This document shows positions 1 through 6,115 of a DNA stretch of 8,168 nucleotides, one piece after another. Position numbers and translations under genes: made by a program. Location of the stretch: NCBI GenBank assembly GCA_012719255.1, contig JAAYAS010000126.1:1-8168 (forward strand), written 5' to 3'. This DNA is from Microbacteriaceae bacterium. GTDB lineage: Bacteria > Actinomycetota > Actinomycetes > Actinomycetales > Microbacteriaceae. Under the pieces are notes generated by a model. It ran no database searches. It saw only the letters and a list, made by a program, of their open reading frames with translations, and was not told the origin of the DNA. Every line of letters starts with the position of its first letter. Position 1 is the first letter of the stretch.

Positions 1-18
1 CGAATCGAAGGACGTGAA

Positions 19-549
19 GTGACCTACCCCCGCCTCAACCCCGAGCTGCCCGCCCAGCACGAGCTGCTCTCGTCGGCCGCGATCGTGACGCCCGCGAGTG
101 GGAGGGCTTCGCCTCGGCGACCCGCGCGGCGGCCGCCGGCGGCGTCACGACGATCATCGACATGCCGCTCAACTCGATTCCGCCGACGGTGAGCGTCGAG
201 GCGCTCGAGCAGAAGCGCGCCGTCGCCCGCGACCAGGCCTACGTCGACGTCGGCTTCTGGGGCGGCGCGGTGCCGGGCAACACCGGCGAGCTGCGCGCGC
301 TCCACGACGCGGGCGTGTTCGGCTATCCACAAGGGGCGGATCGCGCAGGGCTACGACGCCGATTTCGCGATCTTCGCCGACGACGACGCGTACGTCGTCG
401 ACGTCGACAAGCTCCACCACAAGAACCCCATCACCCCCTACGCCGGCCGTCCTCTGGCGGGCGTCGTGCGCCGGACCTTCCTGCGGGGGCAGGAGATCGA
501 CCGCACCGCGCCCCACGGCCAGCTGCTCACGCGGGGTGAACTGGGATAG
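19..549 (+). pseudogene. allB: Allantoinase remnant with two internal deletions
   Basis: Intact allantoinase is a zinc-dependent amidohydrolase of about 450 residues that opens allantoin to allantoate in purine degradation. Three blocks survive here. Block 1 (19-96, frame 1) starts at GTG 19 behind a GAAGGA Shine-Dalgarno and ends in the family's N-terminal strand (AAIVTPA). Block 2 (96-323, frame 3) reads EWEGFASATRAAAAGGVTTI, then DMPLNSIPPT and on to GVFGY. Block 3 (about 322-549, frame 1) is the C-terminus, with KGRIAQGYDADF, LHHKNPITPYAGR and the stop at 547. Frame 1 meets a stop at 190, so no full protein can be made. The first gap removes the HxH metal site; the second begins just before the carboxylated lysine and removes the remaining His and Asp ligands. 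About 60% of the family length is missing. GTG 19 overlaps a TGA (20-22) that could end an upstream gene (ESKDVK-stop), but only a few codons of it are visible. An assembly collapse is an alternative to real decay. Confidence 0.8.
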
Positions 550-617
550 CGCATCCGAGCGGAGGGCGCGCGGCCCGGCACGGCCCGCGCCGCACCCGCG
601 ACCAGGATGCCCACCGC

Positions 618-662
618 GCCCCCGCCGGGGACGACGAGATGGGCGTCGTCCCCGGCGGGGGC
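618..662. terminator. Perfect 19-bp GC hairpin, probable terminator
   Basis: The arms 618-636 and 644-662 are exact reverse complements (19 bp), with a 7-nt loop AGATGGG (637-643). There is no T-tract, which is usual for actinobacterial stem-loop terminators. It lies 68 nt after the stop of the allantoinase remnant and ends 14 nt before the -10 box of mqo, so its right arm occupies the -35 region of that promoter. The most likely role is ending transcription of the purine-catabolism locus. A protein-binding palindrome controlling mqo is an alternative. Confidence 0.65.
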
Positions 663-676
663 ACGGGTGCATGAAC

Positions 677-682
677 TAGACT
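677..682 (+). promoter_or_regulatory. -10 box of mqo, probably leaderless
   Basis: TAGACT ends 7 nt before the GTG start at 690, so transcription would begin at or next to the first base of the start codon. No Shine-Dalgarno sequence is visible in the 15 nt upstream of the start, which fits leaderless translation. No convincing -35 box is present; that position falls in the right arm of the 618-662 hairpin. Confidence 0.55.
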
Positions 683-689
683 CGAACGC

Positions 690-2180
690 GTGACCAACGC
701 GAAGATCTATGACGCTGTTCTTATCGGTGGTGGCGTCATGTCCGCCACCCTCGCCGCCCTCATCCGCGAGCTCGAGCCCGACTGGTCGATCAAGATCATC
801 GAGCGACTCGACGATGTTGCGCAGGAGTCGTCGGGCCCGTGGAACAACGCGGGCACCGGTCACGCCGCGCTGTGCGAGCTCAACTACACGCCCGAGAAGG
901 ACGGCGTGATCGACATCTCGAAGGCGCTCACCATCAACGAGCAGTTCCAGGTGTCGCGCGAGTTCTGGGCCTCGCTCGTGCGCGACGGCAAGCTGCCGCA
1001 GCAGCCCGACTTCATCAACCCCGTCCCGCACATGACGTTCGTGCGCGGCGCCGAGAACGTCGAGTTCCTCCGCCGCCGCTACGAGCTGCTCAAGGACCAG
1101 CCGCTGTTCCGCACCATGGAGTTCAGCGACGACCCCGCGAAGATCTTCGAGTGGACCCCGGCGCTCGTCGTCGGCCGCGACAAGGACGAGAAGATCGCGA
1201 TGACCCGCGTCGAGCAGGGCACCGACGTCGACTTCGGCGCCCTCACCCGCGAGCTCATCCAGGACGCCATCGACCGCGGCGCCGTCGTGCGCCTCGGCAC
1301 CGAGGTCGTCGACCTGCGCCGCCGCCCCGACGGCGTCTGGCAGGTCGCTACCAAGGTGCGCTCGGGCGCCGAGCGCGGCCGCAAGAACGTCACCCACGCC
1401 CGGTTCGTGTTCGTCGGCGCCGGCGGCGGCGCGCTGCCGCTGCTGCAGAAGTCGGGCATCCCCGAGGTGAAGGGCTACGGCGGCTTCCCGATCTCGGGCG
1501 TGTTCATGCGCACCGACAACCCCGCGGTCGTCGCCCAGCACCAGGCGAAGGTCTACGCGATGCCCCCGGTCGGCGCCCCGCCGATGTCGACCCCGCACCT
1601 CGACACCCGCGTCGTCGAGGGCAAGAAGTCGCTGCTGTTCGGCCCCTACGCCGGCTTCAACACGAAGTACCTCAAGCACGGCTCGCTGCTCGACTTCTTC
1701 CGCTCGCTGAAGCTCGGCAACCTCGGCACCTACCTCACCGCCGGCCTCGCGAACCTCGACCTCGTCGTCTACCTCGTCAAGGAGGTCTTCGCCTCGAAGC
1801 AGCAGCGCTTCAAGCAGCTGCTCGACTTCTACCCCGAGGCCGAGATCGACGACTGGCGCCTCATCACCGCCGGCCAGCGCGTGCAGGTGATGAAGAAGGG
1901 CCCCGACGGCAAGGGCGTGCTGCAGATGGGCACCGAGGTCATCACCGGCGCCGACGGCACCATCTCGGGTCTCATGGGCGCCTCGCCCGGCGCCTCGGTC
2001 GCCGTGCCGGTCATGGTCGACCTGCTCCGCCGCTGCTTCCCCGAGAAGCTCGGCGAGTGGGAGCCGAGGATCGCCGAGCTCGTGCCGAGCTACGGCAACC
2101 CGGCGAACGCCTCGGTCGAGCGCGCCACCGAGGTGCAGAACTCGACCGCCGGCCCGCTCGGCATCACCCCCATCCCGTAG
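690..2180 (+). CDS. mqo: Malate:quinone oxidoreductase
   Basis: This FAD-dependent peripheral membrane enzyme oxidises malate to oxaloacetate and passes the electrons to the quinone pool (menaquinone in actinobacteria). It serves the TCA cycle beside or in place of NAD-malate dehydrogenase. The protein has 496 residues, the normal family length. The N-terminal FAD-binding strand-loop is YDAVLIGGGVMSATLA (residues 7-22, with GGG at 13-15), followed by the acidic IIERLDD end of the second strand (37-42). The family block GPWNNAGTGHAALCELNYTP spans 49-68. The C-terminal block ITAGQRVQVMKK and the late stretch ISGLMGASPGASVAVPVM are also typical of Mqo. GTG 690 is chosen because the protein begins right at the Rossmann fold and a TAGACT box sits 7 nt upstream. 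The udk start follows after 19 nt, so the two genes may be co-transcribed. No frameshift or missing motif is seen. Confidence 0.96.
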   Translation: MTNAKIYDAVLIGGGVMSATLAALIRELEPDWSIKIIERLDDVAQESSGPWNNAGTGHAALCELNYTPEKDGVIDISKALTINEQFQVSREFWASLVRDGKLPQQPDFINPVPHMTFVRGAENVEFLRRRYELLKDQPLFRTMEFSDDPAKIFEWTPALVVGRDKDEKIAMTRVEQGTDVDFGALTRELIQDAIDRGAVVRLGTEVVDLRRRPDGVWQVATKVRSGAERGRKNVTHARFVFVGAGGGALPLLQKSGIPEVKGYGGFPISGVFMRTDNPAVVAQHQAKVYAMPPVGAPPMSTPHLDTRVVEGKKSLLFGPYAGFNTKYLKHGSLLDFFRSLKLGNLGTYLTAGLANLDLVVYLVKEVFASKQQRFKQLLDFYPEAEIDDWRLITAGQRVQVMKKGPDGKGVLQMGTEVITGADGTISGLMGASPGASVAVPVMVDLLRRCFPEKLGEWEPRIAELVPSYGNPANASVERATEVQNSTAGPLGITPIP

Positions 2181-2199
2181 CCCCGCACCCCGCGGCCCC

Positions 2200-2844
2200 A
2201 TGGGGACGGACGTGTACGTCGTCGGGATCGCCGGCGGCACCGGCAGCGGCAAGACCGCGCTCACGCGCGCGCTGCACGGCCGGTTCGCCGGCGATTCGAG
2301 CCTGATCAGCCACGACAACTACTACAAGCGGCGCGACGAGCTCAGCTACGAGCAGCGCACGAAGCTCAACTACGACCATCCGAGCGCGTTCGACAATGAC
2401 CTGCTCGTCGAGCATCTCGACGAGCTGCTCGGCGGGCGGGGCGTCGACATCCCGGTCTACGACTTCGCCGTGCACAACCGCTCGGCCGAGGCGCTGCGCG
2501 TCGCGCCGCGCCGCATCCTCTTCCTCGAGGGGCTGCTGCTGCTCGACGACGCGCGGCTGCGCGAGCGCTGCGATCTGCGCATCTACGTCGACACCGACGC
2601 CGATGTGCGCATCCTGCGCCGCGTGAAGCGCGACGTCGTCGAGCGCGGCCGCACCATCGAGTCGGTCGAGCGGCAGTACCTCGCCACCGTGAAGCCGATG
2701 CACGAGCAGTACGTCGAGGCGACGAAGCAGTACGCCGACCTCGTCGTTCCCGAGGGCGGCTACAACGAGCGCGCCATCGAGATCATCGCCGGCGGGCTCG
2801 CCGCGGTGATCGCCCGCGAATCGGACACGGCGCCGAGCGGCTGA
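2200..2844 (+). CDS. udk: Uridine kinase
   Basis: This cytosolic P-loop kinase phosphorylates uridine (and usually cytidine) to the monophosphate in pyrimidine salvage. The protein has 214 residues, the family's usual size. Visible features are the Walker A loop GGTGSGKT (12-19), SHDNYYK (37-43), the nucleoside-site block YDHPSAFD (58-65), PVYDF (85-89), the FLEG strand (108-111, equivalent to the IVEG/ILEG of the family), the Arg-rich lid RRVKRDVVERGRT (140-152), and VKPMHEQYVEATKQYADLVV (164-183), which is characteristic of uridine kinase rather than phosphoribulokinase. ATG 2200 has no Shine-Dalgarno. The in-frame GTG 2212, preceded by GGGGACGGA, is an equally possible start and would lose only MGTD. 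The gene lies 19 nt after mqo with no promoter between, so read-through from mqo is likely. The two products share no pathway step. Confidence 0.93.
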   Translation: MGTDVYVVGIAGGTGSGKTALTRALHGRFAGDSSLISHDNYYKRRDELSYEQRTKLNYDHPSAFDNDLLVEHLDELLGGRGVDIPVYDFAVHNRSAEALRVAPRRILFLEGLLLLDDARLRERCDLRIYVDTDADVRILRRVKRDVVERGRTIESVERQYLATVKPMHEQYVEATKQYADLVVPEGGYNERAIEIIAGGLAAVIARESDTAPSG

Positions 2845-2871
2845 GCGGCGGGCGCGGGGCTGAGCGGCGGG
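2839..2871. repeat. 14-bp tandem direct repeat over the udk stop
   Basis: GGCTGAGCGGCGGG occurs at 2839-2852 and again at 2858-2871, a 19-nt period. The first copy contains the udk stop codon (2842-2844) and the second places another TGA just downstream. It is probably a small slippage duplication with no evident function. Confidence 0.7.
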
Positions 2872-2876
2872 TGGCT

Positions 2877-2902
2877 CGCCGCGCTTCATCGGCCGCGCGG
2901 CG
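2877..2902 (+). terminator. Weak GC stem-loop after udk
   Basis: CGCCGCGC (2877-2884) pairs exactly with GCGCGGCG (2895-2902) around a 10-nt loop, 32 nt after the udk stop. There is no T-tract. Stems like this occur by chance in such GC-rich DNA, so this is a candidate only. Its position between udk and the next promoter fits a terminator. Confidence 0.3.
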
Positions 2903-2951
2903 GATGCGCGGGTCGGGGGCGGGACTTGCCGCAGTTGCGGTGATCTCCACG

Positions 2952-2982
2952 TTGGAACCCCGTGGATGCGGTGCGCTAGCCT
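2952..2982 (+). promoter_or_regulatory. Promoter of the HTH-Mop/mod operon
   Basis: TAGCCT (2977-2982) is a good actinobacterial -10 box. A TTGGAA element (2952-2957) lies 19 nt upstream, slightly long for a -35 spacing. Transcription would start near 2989, giving a leader of about 30 nt before ATG 3019. The -10 box lies between the two arms of an inverted repeat (2960-3002), so binding there would block RNA polymerase. Confidence 0.5.
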
Positions 2983-3002
2983 GTGTGCAGGCGCATCCAC
3001 GG
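2960..3002. promoter_or_regulatory. Candidate operator: 11-bp inverted repeat around the -10 box
   Basis: CCGTGGATGCG (2960-2970) and CGCATCCACGG (2992-3002) are exact reverse complements separated by 21 nt, with centres 32 bp apart, or about three helical turns. The left arm is upstream of the expected transcript start and the right arm just downstream, so an RNA hairpin is unlikely and a dimeric DNA-binding site is more plausible. The immediately downstream gene encodes a DNA-binding protein with a molybdate-binding domain, which is the natural candidate ligand. That link is inference. Confidence 0.5.
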
Positions 3003-3018
3003 CGAACGGAGACTCGCG

Positions 3019-3411
3019 ATGGCGCAGATTCGGATTTCGCAGGCCGCGCGCTTCGTCGGCGTCAGCGACGACACCGTGCGCCGGTGGATCGACCAGGGAC
3101 TGCTCGCGCGCGGCGACGGCAACGGCCCGGCGACCGTCGACGGCCTCGAGCTCGCGCGGCTCGTGCGCGACAGCGCCGTGCTGCCCGCCGACCCCGCCGA
3201 CATCGGGCGCAGCGCCCGCAACCGCTTCGTCGGCATCGTCACCGAGGTGATTGTCGACCGCGTCATGGCGCAGGTCGAGCTGCAGTGCGGACCGCATCGG
3301 GTCGTCGCGCTGATCTCCGCCGAGGCGGTGCGCGAACTCGGTCTCGAACCGGGCGACGTCGCCACCGCCGTCGTCAAGGCGACCAACGTCGTCATCGAGC
3401 AGGGGAGCTGA
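3019..3411 (+). CDS. HTH-Mop (TOBE) molybdate-responsive regulator
   Basis: A 130-residue protein in two parts. Residues 5-31 (ISQAARFVGVSDDTVRRWIDQGLL) form a MerR/excisionase-type helix-turn-helix. Residues about 65-128 form one Mop/TOBE domain, with the typical opening SARNRFVGIVTEV, then LISAEAVRELGLEPGD and the closing VVKATNVVIE. Mop domains bind molybdate or tungstate oxyanions in oligomers, so this is probably a small sensor controlling molybdate uptake, or a molybdate-storing protein that binds DNA. It is not a classical ModE, which is longer and has a different winged helix and two Mop copies. ATG 3019 is chosen over the upstream in-frame GTG 2983 because CGGAGA (3007-3012) lies 6 nt before it and the HTH begins at once; GTG 2983 would also touch the -10 box. 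It is the first gene of the mod operon, ending 1 nt before the modA start. Domain calls are firm; the regulatory role is inferred. Confidence 0.85.
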   Translation: MAQIRISQAARFVGVSDDTVRRWIDQGLLARGDGNGPATVDGLELARLVRDSAVLPADPADIGRSARNRFVGIVTEVIVDRVMAQVELQCGPHRVVALISAEAVRELGLEPGDVATAVVKATNVVIEQGS

Positions 3412-3412
3412 C

Positions 3413-4366
3413 GTGCGCGCGCGCATCCGCGGGCGCGCGGCGGCGCGCAACCCGCGCCGCGCGGCGGGCGGGCGCGTCGGCACCGGCGCGGCCCGCCGCA
3501 TCCCGCTCGGCTCGGCGGCCCGGGACATCCCCGACTCCGCGCCCCGCCGCATCCGCGCTCGGAGGCGCCCGCGCCTCCCGCTCGTCGGCGCGCTCGCGCT
3601 CGCGGCCGCGACGCTCCTCACCGCCTGCGGGGCGGTCGCGCCCGCCGAGCCCGGCCCGGCGGCGACCGGCGACGGCGGGGTCGGGCCTTCCGGCGAGCTC
3701 ACGGTGCACGCCGCCGCCTCGCTGCACGAGGCGTTCGCCGAGCTCGCCGACGAGTTCATGGCCGCGCACCCCGGCACCGCGATCACCGTCAGCACCGGCG
3801 GCTCGTCGGGCCTCGTCGCGCAGCTGCGGGAGGGCGCGCCCGGCGACGTGCTCGCCACCGCCGACGAGCGCACGATGGCGCAGGCCGTCGAGGAGGGCCT
3901 CATCGCCGGCGAGACGCCGGTCTTCGCCACGAACACGCTCGCGATCGTCACCGAGCCGGGCAACCCGAAGGGCATCGCCGGGCTCGCCGACCTCGCCGCC
4001 GCCGACGTGCGGCTCGTCGTCTGCGCCGAGCAGGTGCCCTGCGGCGCGGCGACCGCGCGGCTCGAGGCGGCCGCGGGAGTCGAGCTGCGGCCGGTGAGCG
4101 AGGAGCACGCCGTCACCGACGTGCTCGGCAAGGTCGTCGCCGGCCAGGCCGACGCGGGCCTCGTCTACCGCACCGATGCGGTGGGCGCCGGCGACGCGGT
4201 CGCGATCGTCGAGATGCCCGAGGCCGCCGGCATCGTCAACGCCTACCCGATCGGCGTCACCGCGAACGCCGCGAACCCCGCGCTCGCGCGGGCGTGGATC
4301 GAGTTCGTCCTCGCCGAGCCGGCGCAGTCGCGGCTGCAGCACGACCACGGCTTCGGCGCGCCGTGA
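3413..4366 (+). CDS. modA: Molybdate-binding lipoprotein ModA
   Basis: This is the extracellular substrate-binding component of the molybdate ABC importer, 317 residues. Residues 56-71 are the hydrophobic signal core, ending in the lipobox L69-T-A-C72, so the mature protein should be lipid-anchored at Cys72. The binding fold follows: TVHAAASLHEAFAELADEF (97-115, with the family Ser at 103), STGGSSGLVAQL (127-138), GDVLATADE (144-152), ATNTLAIV (172-179), CAEQVPCGAATAR (204-216; Cys204 and Cys210 may pair), AVTDVLGKVVAGQADAGLVY (233-252) and a C-terminal IEFVL helix. The N-region before the signal core is unusually long, about 55 residues rich in Arg, Ala and Gly. GTG 3413 has a strong AGGGGAG (3401-3407), and no other in-frame ATG, GTG or TTG precedes the signal core, so the extension seems real. 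The start is 1 nt after the HTH-Mop stop, and the stop overlaps the modBC start (GTGA), indicating translational coupling. Confidence 0.94.
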   Translation: MRARIRGRAAARNPRRAAGGRVGTGAARRIPLGSAARDIPDSAPRRIRARRRPRLPLVGALALAAATLLTACGAVAPAEPGPAATGDGGVGPSGELTVHAAASLHEAFAELADEFMAAHPGTAITVSTGGSSGLVAQLREGAPGDVLATADERTMAQAVEEGLIAGETPVFATNTLAIVTEPGNPKGIAGLADLAAADVRLVVCAEQVPCGAATARLEAAAGVELRPVSEEHAVTDVLGKVVAGQADAGLVYRTDAVGAGDAVAIVEMPEAAGIVNAYPIGVTANAANPALARAWIEFVLAEPAQSRLQHDHGFGAP

Positions 4367-6063
4367 GCCGCGGACTGCTACCCGCCTGGGCGCGGTGGAC
4401 CGGCCTCGGCATCGCGGCGCTGCTCGCGCTGCCGCTCGCGGGGCTGCTCTCGCGCGTGCCGTGGGGCGAGTTCGTCGGCCTCGTCGGCTCGCCCGCAGCG
4501 CTCGCGGCGCTCGGGCTGAGCCTGCGCACCTCGTTCGCCGCCACCGCGCTGTCGGTGCTCCTCGGCGTGCCCGTCGCGCTCGTGCTCGCCCGCGGCGGGA
4601 TCCCCGAGCCCGTGCTGAAGGCTGTGCGCACGCTCGTGCTGCTGCCGCTCGTGCTGCCGCCGGTCGTCGGCGGCATCGCGCTGCTCGCGACCTACGGGCG
4701 GCGCGGACTCGTCGGGCAGCTCGTGCTGCCCCTCGGCATCGAGATCGGCTTCACGACGCTCGCGGTCGTGATCGCGCAGACCTTCGTGGCGATGCCCTTC
4801 CTCGTGCTCACCCTCGAGGGGGCGCTGCGCGCGCGGTCGACGGAGCTCGAGGCGGTCGCGCTCACGCTCGGCGCCTCGCCGACCCGGGTGCTCGCGACCG
4901 TGACGCTGCCGCTGCTCGCACCGAGCCTCGTCACCGGCACGGTGCTCGTGTTCGCCCGCGCGCTCGGCGAGTTCGGCGCGACGCTCACCTTCGCCGGCTC
5001 GCTCGCCGGGGTCACGCGCACGCTGCCCCTCGAGATCTACCTGCAACGCGAGGTCGACCAGCGCGCGGCGATCGCGATGAGCGTGCTGCTCGTCGTGGTG
5101 GCCGCGGTGATCGTCGCGGTCGCCTACCGGGCACCGGGCGGTCCGGGGCGCTCGCGGCGGGGCGGGGATGCGGGGCTGCGGGCCGGTGCCGCGTCGCCGA
5201 CGGATGCCGTGGTGCGGGCCGGTGCGGGGGCAGCGGCGCCGACCGGTGCCGGTGTGCCGGCGGGTGCCGACGCGCACGCCGCGCGTGCGGGTGCGGCACC
5301 CGTCGGTGAGCGGCCCGGCGCCGGTGGCGCGTTCGACGCACCGGCGCTCGACGCCCGCATCCGCATCGCCGGTCGCGAGGTCGACGTGCACCTGCGCGCC
5401 GGGCCCGGCGAGACGGTCGCGATCATCGGGCCGAACGGCGCCGGCAAGTCGACGGTCGTCGACGCGATCGCGGGGCTGCTGCCGCTCGACGACGGCGCCA
5501 TCCTGCTCGGCGGGACGGTGCTCGACGACCCTGCCCGGCGCCTCCGGGTGCCGCCGCACCGCCGCGGCGTGGCTCGGCTCGGGCAGGACCCGCTGCTGCT
5601 CCCGCATCTCGACCTCGCCGCGAACGTCGGCTACGGACTGCGCGTTCGGGGCGCATCCCGCCGTGCGGCCCGGGCGGCGGCCGCCGCCTGGCTGGCGCGC
5701 ACCGAGGTCGGCGGGCTCGACGAGCGCCGGCCGCACGAGGTGTCGGGCGGGCAGGCGCAACGCGCCGCGATCGCCCGCGCCCTCGCCGTGGACCCCCGGC
5801 TCTGGCTCTGGGACGAGCCGTTCGCGGCGCTCGACATCGCCGTGGCGCCGCGGCAGCGCGAGCTCGTCGCCGCGCACTCGGCCGGTCGCACCTCGCTGCT
5901 CGTCACCCACGACCTCGCCGACGTCCGCGCGCTCGCCGACCGGGTCGTCGTGCTCGAGGAGGGGCGGGTGGTGCAGGATGCCCCGCTCGCGGAGTTCCTG
6001 CGCGACCCGGCCCCCGGCTTCGCCGCCGCCTTCGTCGCCGGCGCCCCCACCCCCGACCGGTAG
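4363..6063 (+). CDS. modBC: Fused molybdate ABC transporter permease-ATPase ModBC
   Basis: One 566-residue ORF joins the membrane and ATP-hydrolysing parts of the molybdate importer. ModB part (1-256): about six membrane segments near 12-30, 55-77, 90-110, 128-150, 184-203 and 236-255, with the coupling EAA loop ELEAVALTLGASPTRVLATV (161-180) and the ModB-typical ARALGEFGAT (198-207). Linker (257-323): Ala/Gly/Pro-rich, low-complexity, with an in-frame DNA repeat. ModC part (about 324-566): Walker A GPNGAGKST (356-364), Q-loop Gln408, signature VSGGQAQR (460-467), Walker B LWLWDEP (480-486) and H-loop His516. All catalytic motifs are intact. The protein ends soon after the nucleotide-binding domain, so the C-terminal Mop/TOBE domain of classical ModC (about 350 residues) is absent. 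GTG 4363 overlaps the modA stop by 4 nt. An upstream in-frame start (4294) inside modA is ignored. Internal initiation giving a separate ModC is possible, but no clear ribosome site was seen. Confidence 0.93.
   Translation: MSRGLLPAWARWTGLGIAALLALPLAGLLSRVPWGEFVGLVGSPAALAALGLSLRTSFAATALSVLLGVPVALVLARGGIPEPVLKAVRTLVLLPLVLPPVVGGIALLATYGRRGLVGQLVLPLGIEIGFTTLAVVIAQTFVAMPFLVLTLEGALRARSTELEAVALTLGASPTRVLATVTLPLLAPSLVTGTVLVFARALGEFGATLTFAGSLAGVTRTLPLEIYLQREVDQRAAIAMSVLLVVVAAVIVAVAYRAPGGPGRSRRGGDAGLRAGAASPTDAVVRAGAGAAAPTGAGVPAGADAHAARAGAAPVGERPGAGGAFDAPALDARIRIAGREVDVHLRAGPGETVAIIGPNGAGKSTVVDAIAGLLPLDDGAILLGGTVLDDPARRLRVPPHRRGVARLGQDPLLLPHLDLAANVGYGLRVRGASRRAARAAAAAWLARTEVGGLDERRPHEVSGGQAQRAAIARALAVDPRLWLWDEPFAALDIAVAPRQRELVAAHSAGRTSLLVTHDLADVRALADRVVVLEEGRVVQDAPLAEFLRDPAPGFAAAFVAGAPTPDR
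5177..5225 (+). repeat. In-frame repeat in the ModBC linker
   Basis: TGCGGGCCGGTGC occurs exactly at 5177-5189 and 5213-5225, a 36-nt (12-codon) period, encoding LRAGA and VRAGA. Further GCCGGTG-type variants follow to about 5330. This looks like linker growth by short tandem duplication, which keeps the reading frame and gives a flexible Ala/Gly-rich tether. Confidence 0.7.
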
Positions 6064-6086
6064 TCGCACCGGCAACTGCCGGTCGG
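6053..6086 (+). terminator. Stem-loop at the end of modBC
   Basis: CCGACCGG (6053-6060) pairs with CCGGTCGG (6079-6086) across the modBC stop codon (6061-6063). An alternative smaller hairpin, ACCGGC-AACT-GCCGGT (6068-6083), overlaps it and is exclusive with it. No T-tract follows. It could end mod transcription before the separate moaB promoter at 6104. Confidence 0.4.
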
Positions 6087-6103
6087 ATTCGGGCGGTTGG
6101 GGC

Positions 6104-6109
6104 TAGCCT
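6104..6109 (+). promoter_or_regulatory. -10 box of moaB, probably leaderless
   Basis: TAGCCT ends 6 nt before ATG 6116, placing the transcript start on or beside the start codon. No Shine-Dalgarno is visible. The box is identical to the one serving the HTH-Mop gene (2977-2982), but here without the flanking inverted repeat. No clear -35 box. Confidence 0.55.
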
Positions 6110-6115
6110 GGCGCC

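Noticed and set aside
2196..2205. Palindrome CCCCATGGGG at the udk start codon
   Set aside because: With no loop it cannot form an RNA hairpin, and a 10-bp palindrome of this composition is expected by chance.
438..2318. Long minus-strand open frame (626 codons) opposite mqo
   Set aside because: It is a shadow of mqo caused by G/C-only third positions; the translation is Arg/Ala/Val/Asp-rich without family motifs, while the plus strand encodes a complete Mqo.
2983..3018. Upstream GTG start for the HTH-Mop protein
   Set aside because: It directly abuts the -10 box and lies before the predicted transcript start; ATG 3019 has a Shine-Dalgarno at the right distance.
2845..3018. ModE-type operator or molybdenum cofactor riboswitch ahead of the mod operon
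   Set aside because: No AT-rich ModE-like box is visible, and the expected leader of about 30 nt is far too short for a cofactor riboswitch.
2164..4131. Long minus-strand open frame opposite udk, the HTH-Mop gene and modA
   Set aside because: It spans three clear plus-strand genes and an intergenic promoter, and shows only composition-driven low-complexity residues.
5168..6106. Plus-strand open frame overlapping the ModC half in another frame
   Set aside because: Arg/Ser/Pro-rich translation; the true frame has all ABC ATPase motifs in order.
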